From Verrucomicrobia bacterium UBA3761 (lineage in GTDB: Bacteria > Verrucomicrobiota > Kiritimatiellia > RFP12 > UBA1067): 16,084 nt of DNA. The translations under genes were made by a program, and so were the position numbers. Below the pieces are notes generated by a model. That model ran no database searches. It was not told where the DNA came from and saw only the letters and a program-made list of their open reading frames with translations. This document shows, piece after piece, positions 12,589 through 16,084 of this stretch (position 1 is the stretch's first letter; each line of letters begins with the position of its first letter). Where the stretch lies: contig DFGB01000074.1 in assembly GCA_002371135.1 (NCBI GenBank), positions 208 through 16,291 on the forward strand. Direction: 5' to 3'.

Positions 12589-15255
12589 ATGACTTTAAAG
12601 GATTACCAAAAAGACACGCTCAAAGTCCTTAGGGCATTTTTCAGCGCGCTTGACACGAAGACACCGGAAGAGGCGTACAAGGAAATTACCGGATCTTCGC
12701 TTGACATGATGAAGCGGCTTGGAGTCCAGCGAGGATATGCGAGAACATCACTCGACACGCCTACTGTCGCCATAAAGGTTCCTACGGGCGGCGGCAAGAC
12801 CATCATTGCCGCCCATGCCGTAAAACTCATAGCCGAATGTCAAGATCGTGAATACCCATTTGTCATCTGGTTCGCGCCGACAGATACGATTCGGCGGCAG
12901 ACGGCAGATGCGCTAAAGAAACCTAAGCATCCCTATCGGCAGGCGTTGGACGAGGCATTTGCGGGCAATGTGTGCATCTTAGATCTTGACGAAGTATCCA
13001 TGATAACGCCATCGGACATTGCGAACAACGCTTGTCTGGTGGTCGCTACAGAGCAGGCGTTCGTCAAGAAGGACAAAGAGAAATACAATGTCTATAAGCA
13101 CAGCGAGAGTTTTGAGTCGCATTTCGCCTCTATACATCTCGCTCCCGGCATGGATGCGCAGGATGAAGACGCGACGCAGCCGAAATTTTCCTTTGTAAAC
13201 CTTGTTCATAGCCGCCGTCCCATTGTCATTGTGGACGAGGCGCATAAAATGGTGAGCGAGCTTTCAAAGGAAACGATTACGAGGTTGAATCCCAGTGCGG
13301 TGCTGGGCTTGACCGCGACACCGGAGAAGGGGAACAATACACTTTACAGCGTCAATGCAAGTGAACTCTTTGACGCTCAGATGATCAAGCTCCCGATTGA
13401 ACTTACGGAGTTTCGCGACCAGTGGGAGCAGGCCGTGTTTGCTGCAATAGCTAAACGTCAAGAACTGGAGCGTCTGGCGGACAGTGAATTGGCGAAAGGG
13501 CAGGGCGGGTATCTGCGTCCGCTTGTTCTCTTTCAGGCCTCTAAAGTGAATGGAGATGTTCCGGTCGCAATGCTTAAGTCGTTTCTGATAGACAAGGCAA
13601 AGGTCGGGGAATCCGAAATTGCCATTGTCACCGGAGATCAGAAGGAACTGGACGGCATAGATGTCACAGATCCGAAATGTCCAGTAAAGTACATCATTAC
13701 GGTTCAAGCGCTCAAGGAGGGATGGGATTGCCCTTCGGCATACGTGTTGTGTTCGGTTGCCAATATCACCAGCAATACCGATACCATCCAATTGCTTGGT
13801 CGCGTGATGCGCCAGCCGGGAGCCAAGAGGCGCAAGACTCCTCAACTGAATCGCGCATACGCATTTGTCTTGAGCAAGGCGTTTGGGTCGGCAGCAGGGG
13901 AATTTACTGAAGGACTGAGAAAAAAGGGTTTCGAGGAAACCGAGGCGATAGGCGCAATAATTCCAGTGCCGCAGACCCTTTTCGAGGAAGACGAGGACGA
14001 CGAGAATCTTTTCAACCAGCCTGGCAGCATCATCGTAAACAGCGATGTTTTCGAATCCATTGCGCAGTCATTGCCGACTGACGTGGAGATATTGCCAAAT
14101 GCTGATGGTTCAGGACAGATTGCAATAAAGGCAACCATATCTGAAGAGTCTGCCGCGAAGGTGGCCAATCTTCTTTACGAGAAAGGCGAAACGAAACTTG
14201 CGGTTCAGTTCCTGAAGAAAGTCGCAAAGAAGAAATCCGAGGAATCCGAGCAAATCCCGGCCAAGTCCCTAAAGATACACTTCCCGAAACTTTGTGCGAT
14301 TGTCCAAGGGGAGTTGTGCTTTGATGGCGAAGAGGCGGCGGAGGTTGCAGGTGATGATCTTGGCAAAGAACTGGAATTGTCTCACGCCGTGCTTCCAGAC
14401 GGGGAATTTGAAATCAAGGAAGAGGGTGATACTTTCGTGCTTGAACTAAACGGCAATGAAATCAAGCAGCAGCATATAGCGGAGCAGATGACATTCCTTC
14501 AGGAGGTCAAAACGGATCTTTCGCCAGGTGATGTAGTCAATGAGATATCCGCCATTACTCGGCACAGGACTGTCACGCCTGCGATCATGCATGGTTGGAT
14601 AGCAGGTATTGTGAACCATCTTGTCGTCGTGAAAGGTTTCAAGCCGGCACAGATATATTGTTTCCGTTATAAACTGCGAAACTGCTTGGACGCGCATGTG
14701 GCCAGTGCCACAAGGTCTGTCCGCGAGAAAGCGTATCAGGCGGTTTTCTTTACCGAGAGCAACCCTGTGGAACTCAATGTAGACAAGGCGTTTACACTTG
14801 ACGATGGCCTTTATTGCAGTCAATCGATGCTTAAAGTTTACCGTGGGCATTATCATTTCAACAAGCACTTTCTAGGGGCGCACCGCATCCCTGAGTTTGA
14901 TGGGCAGTTGAAGTATGGGGAGGGGGAGGAGTTCGAATGCGCAAAGCTTATTGATGCACATAAAAAGGTCAAGACATGGTTGCGAAACCTAGACAAATGC
15001 GATGAGTCGTTCTGGCTCCCGATTGCCCATACGCGGTTTTTCCCTGATTTCATCGGCATTCTTGACGACGGACGCCTTTTCGCGGTGGAATACAAGGGAG
15101 AGCAACTGAGAAACAAGAAAGACACATTGGAAAAGGACGCCGTGGGACGTCTCTGGGCGGCTAAGTCCGGCGGCAAATGTCTTTATGCGACGGTCTACAT
15201 CAAGCAAAACGGACTTGATGTCAAAGGGCAGTTGGATAAACTTTTTGGAGGATAA
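12589..15255 (+). CDS. res: Type III restriction enzyme, Res subunit (helicase-nuclease)
   Basis: 888 aa, normal length. Res is the ATP-driven motor and nuclease of type III systems and acts with Mod. The N-terminal SF2 helicase has Walker A PTGGGKT (65-71), the QTADALKKPKHPYRQALDEAF region, the DEAH box in IVIVDEAHK (216-219) and LTATP (241-245). The second lobe has ALKEGWDCPSAYVLCSV and the arginine-finger motif QLLGRVMRQPGAKRR. The C-terminal endonuclease has a PD-x13-ExK site: Asp820 in FFPDFIGIL, then Glu834 and Lys836 in FAVEYKGE. All motor and nuclease residues are present, so the enzyme looks functional. The ATG at 12589 has a strong GGAGG site overlapping the mod stop. Six bases separate the stop from the next possible start. 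Confidence 0.96.
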   Translation: MTLKDYQKDTLKVLRAFFSALDTKTPEEAYKEITGSSLDMMKRLGVQRGYARTSLDTPTVAIKVPTGGGKTIIAAHAVKLIAECQDREYPFVIWFAPTDTIRRQTADALKKPKHPYRQALDEAFAGNVCILDLDEVSMITPSDIANNACLVVATEQAFVKKDKEKYNVYKHSESFESHFASIHLAPGMDAQDEDATQPKFSFVNLVHSRRPIVIVDEAHKMVSELSKETITRLNPSAVLGLTATPEKGNNTLYSVNASELFDAQMIKLPIELTEFRDQWEQAVFAAIAKRQELERLADSELAKGQGGYLRPLVLFQASKVNGDVPVAMLKSFLIDKAKVGESEIAIVTGDQKELDGIDVTDPKCPVKYIITVQALKEGWDCPSAYVLCSVANITSNTDTIQLLGRVMRQPGAKRRKTPQLNRAYAFVLSKAFGSAAGEFTEGLRKKGFEETEAIGAIIPVPQTLFEEDEDDENLFNQPGSIIVNSDVFESIAQSLPTDVEILPNADGSGQIAIKATISEESAAKVANLLYEKGETKLAVQFLKKVAKKKSEESEQIPAKSLKIHFPKLCAIVQGELCFDGEEAAEVAGDDLGKELELSHAVLPDGEFEIKEEGDTFVLELNGNEIKQQHIAEQMTFLQEVKTDLSPGDVVNEISAITRHRTVTPAIMHGWIAGIVNHLVVVKGFKPAQIYCFRYKLRNCLDAHVASATRSVREKAYQAVFFTESNPVELNVDKAFTLDDGLYCSQSMLKVYRGHYHFNKHFLGAHRIPEFDGQLKYGEGEEFECAKLIDAHKKVKTWLRNLDKCDESFWLPIAHTRFFPDFIGILDDGRLFAVEYKGEQLRNKKDTLEKDAVGRLWAAKSGGKCLYATVYIKQNGLDVKGQLDKLFGG

Positions 15256-15261
15256 TGTGTG

Positions 15262-16084
15262 ATGGGAATTTTCAAGTCGTTAATCAAATTATTCAAAGGA
15301 GGCAACCATGCCGAAAGAGCTGAAGAACGTGTTTCTGGAGGGTATGGATGTGAGCGTCGAATCATTTATTCGTTCCCGTCCATCCGAGAGCGAGCCATAT
15401 CTGATATCTGCGGTATTCGAATGCTTGCGGCAGCATGCGCCGATGAACGAAGCCGAGATTCTAGGCAGATGCCGCCGGATCCGATACGCAGAGAGAGCGA
15501 CGCATTGATAGCCGCCGCGAAGATGACGGGATGTTTTGTTGAAACGGCCTCTGTCCCAGGCACGCGCTACACGATACGCACGGGCGAAAGCGAGGTGCGG
15601 CTTGTCCAAAAGGAGCAACTGTATTACAAGATCAAGAATCCGTTTGCCAAACTACACCTCAAAAAGCATCCGCCAGAGTATGTGTTGTTTGAGCACGTAG
15701 TCCATAATATTCTTTTCCCTGATTGCCGACTTGAATTTCTTGGTGTTGCAGAGGAACTTCATGAAGCACGGCTTGTATTTCGACAACAGGCCGTGAGGGC
15801 GGATGCGCGCCCTGATGACAGGCAGATTGCCGAACATCTTGGCCGGATCGGGCTGAGACCAGAGGGGCGATATGCCTTTGCCAACGATTATGTGCTTGTG
15901 ACAGATGTCGAACAGGACGGCGACAATGTCCTGCTTGATGACAATGGTCAACTCAGATTCATAGATCCGATTCTGGGATTTAAGCAGTCTTTGCTGCAGA
16001 AACTCTTTGCCGCACTTGTTGATGAATCGGCGATGTCCCCTCTCGTCTACAAGCTCTATGGCTTGACCGACGATGAGATTGCGA
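15262..16084 (+). CDS. Kinase-like protein (polyvalent/HipA-like fold), runs off window end
   Basis: This frame is open from ATG 15262 to the last base, but its first 75 or so residues look unlike protein, while the part after about 15496 looks well conserved. That part contains YTIRTGESEVRLVQ, YYKIKNPFAKLHLKK (possible ATP-site Lys), VLFEHVVHNILFPDC, LVFRQQAV, and VLVTDVEQDGDNVLLDDNG followed by RFIDPILGFK. The last pieces resemble the catalytic-loop Asn and metal Asp of atypical protein kinases, especially the putative polyvalent protein kinase domain seen in mobile elements. Its true N-terminus is probably the frame at 15308, joined through a two-base slip at the AG tract 15490-15497. GGAGG at 15247-15251 lies 10 bases before ATG 15262. 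It directly follows res, so it may be cargo of, or regulator for, the restriction operon. Family assignment is tentative. Confidence 0.55.
   Translation, partial: MGIFKSLIKLFKGGNHAERAEERVSGGYGCERRIIYSFPSIRERAISDICGIRMLAAACADERSRDSRQMPPDPIRRESDALIAAAKMTGCFVETASVPGTRYTIRTGESEVRLVQKEQLYYKIKNPFAKLHLKKHPPEYVLFEHVVHNILFPDCRLEFLGVAEELHEARLVFRQQAVRADARPDDRQIAEHLGRIGLRPEGRYAFANDYVLVTDVEQDGDNVLLDDNGQLRFIDPILGFKQSLLQKLFAALVDESAMSPLVYKLYGLTDDEIA
15308..15508 (+). CDS. N-terminal fragment of the kinase-like gene (shifted frame)
   Basis: 66 aa with a near-perfect Shine-Dalgarno, AAAGGAGG (15295-15302), five bases before ATG 15308. The peptide (MPKELKNVFLEGMDVSVESF, then ESEPYLISAVFECLRQHAPM and NEAEILGRC) looks like real folded protein, unlike the overlapping frame. 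It stops at 15506-15508. Removing one AG from the AGAGAGAG run at 15490-15497 would join it in frame to SDALIAAAKMTGCFVE, giving a continuous protein of at least 258 aa. It is therefore read as the true start of the kinase-like gene, split by a slip in that tract. A genuine separate small protein overlapping its neighbour is the alternative. Confidence 0.55.
   Translation: MPKELKNVFLEGMDVSVESFIRSRPSESEPYLISAVFECLRQHAPMNEAEILGRCRRIRYAERATH

Noticed and set aside
1..16084. Search for tRNA, rRNA, transposase or integrase genes
   Set aside because: None could be recognised by eye in either strand; an attachment site at the island border is therefore not claimed.

Overview
The window is a stretch of a GC-rich bacterial chromosome. 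A core-metabolism block and a two-gene secretion-type cassette on the left are followed by a less GC-rich, mosaic defence island on the right. No rRNA, tRNA or CRISPR array was seen. The lineage cannot be read directly. A CesT-like chaperone, many palindromic elements inside genes and the core/accessory contrast would fit a host-associated anaerobe of the Verrucomicrobiota/Kiritimatiellota/Lentisphaerota group, but this is a low-confidence inference.

Positions 1-3422 (+) hold three tightly packed genes: the 3' part of leuS (leucyl-tRNA synthetase), a ThyX-family flavin-dependent thymidylate synthase whose ATG overlaps the leuS stop, and gpmI (cofactor-independent phosphoglycerate mutase). An 11-bp perfect hairpin follows gpmI. 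Positions 3521-6030 (-) hold a convergent two-gene operon: an unrecognised 682-aa protein, then a small protein resembling CesT-type type III secretion chaperones. They are coupled by an ATGA overlap and sit downstream of a perfect-consensus sigma70 promoter (6127-6155).

Positions 6031-6527 are a divergent intergenic region. It has promoters facing both ways, a perfect 24-bp inverted repeat (6189-6246) midway between them, and two doubtful small ORFs. From here rightward everything is on the + strand and base composition becomes patchy.

Positions 6528-15255 are a defence island: a basic orphan protein translationally coupled to a Fic-domain AMPylase-like protein with its own inhibitory motif and winged helix; a short composite ORF that starts as an adenine methyltransferase and then runs into an array of in-frame palindromes; an Mrr-type restriction endonuclease; an AbiH-family abortive-infection protein; and a complete type III restriction-modification pair (mod, res). 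Directly after res, a kinase-like gene (15262/15308 to the window end) appears split by a two-base slip in an AG tract.

The most unusual signals are three. First, three coding palindromes at 8404-8541 share the same codon register, differ in sequence, and change in compensating pairs, so the symmetry itself seems to be maintained. Second, a different GC-rich palindromic element is inserted in frame into mod (10922-10984). Third, the kinase-like gene sits at the tail of the type III R-M operon with a probable frameshift.
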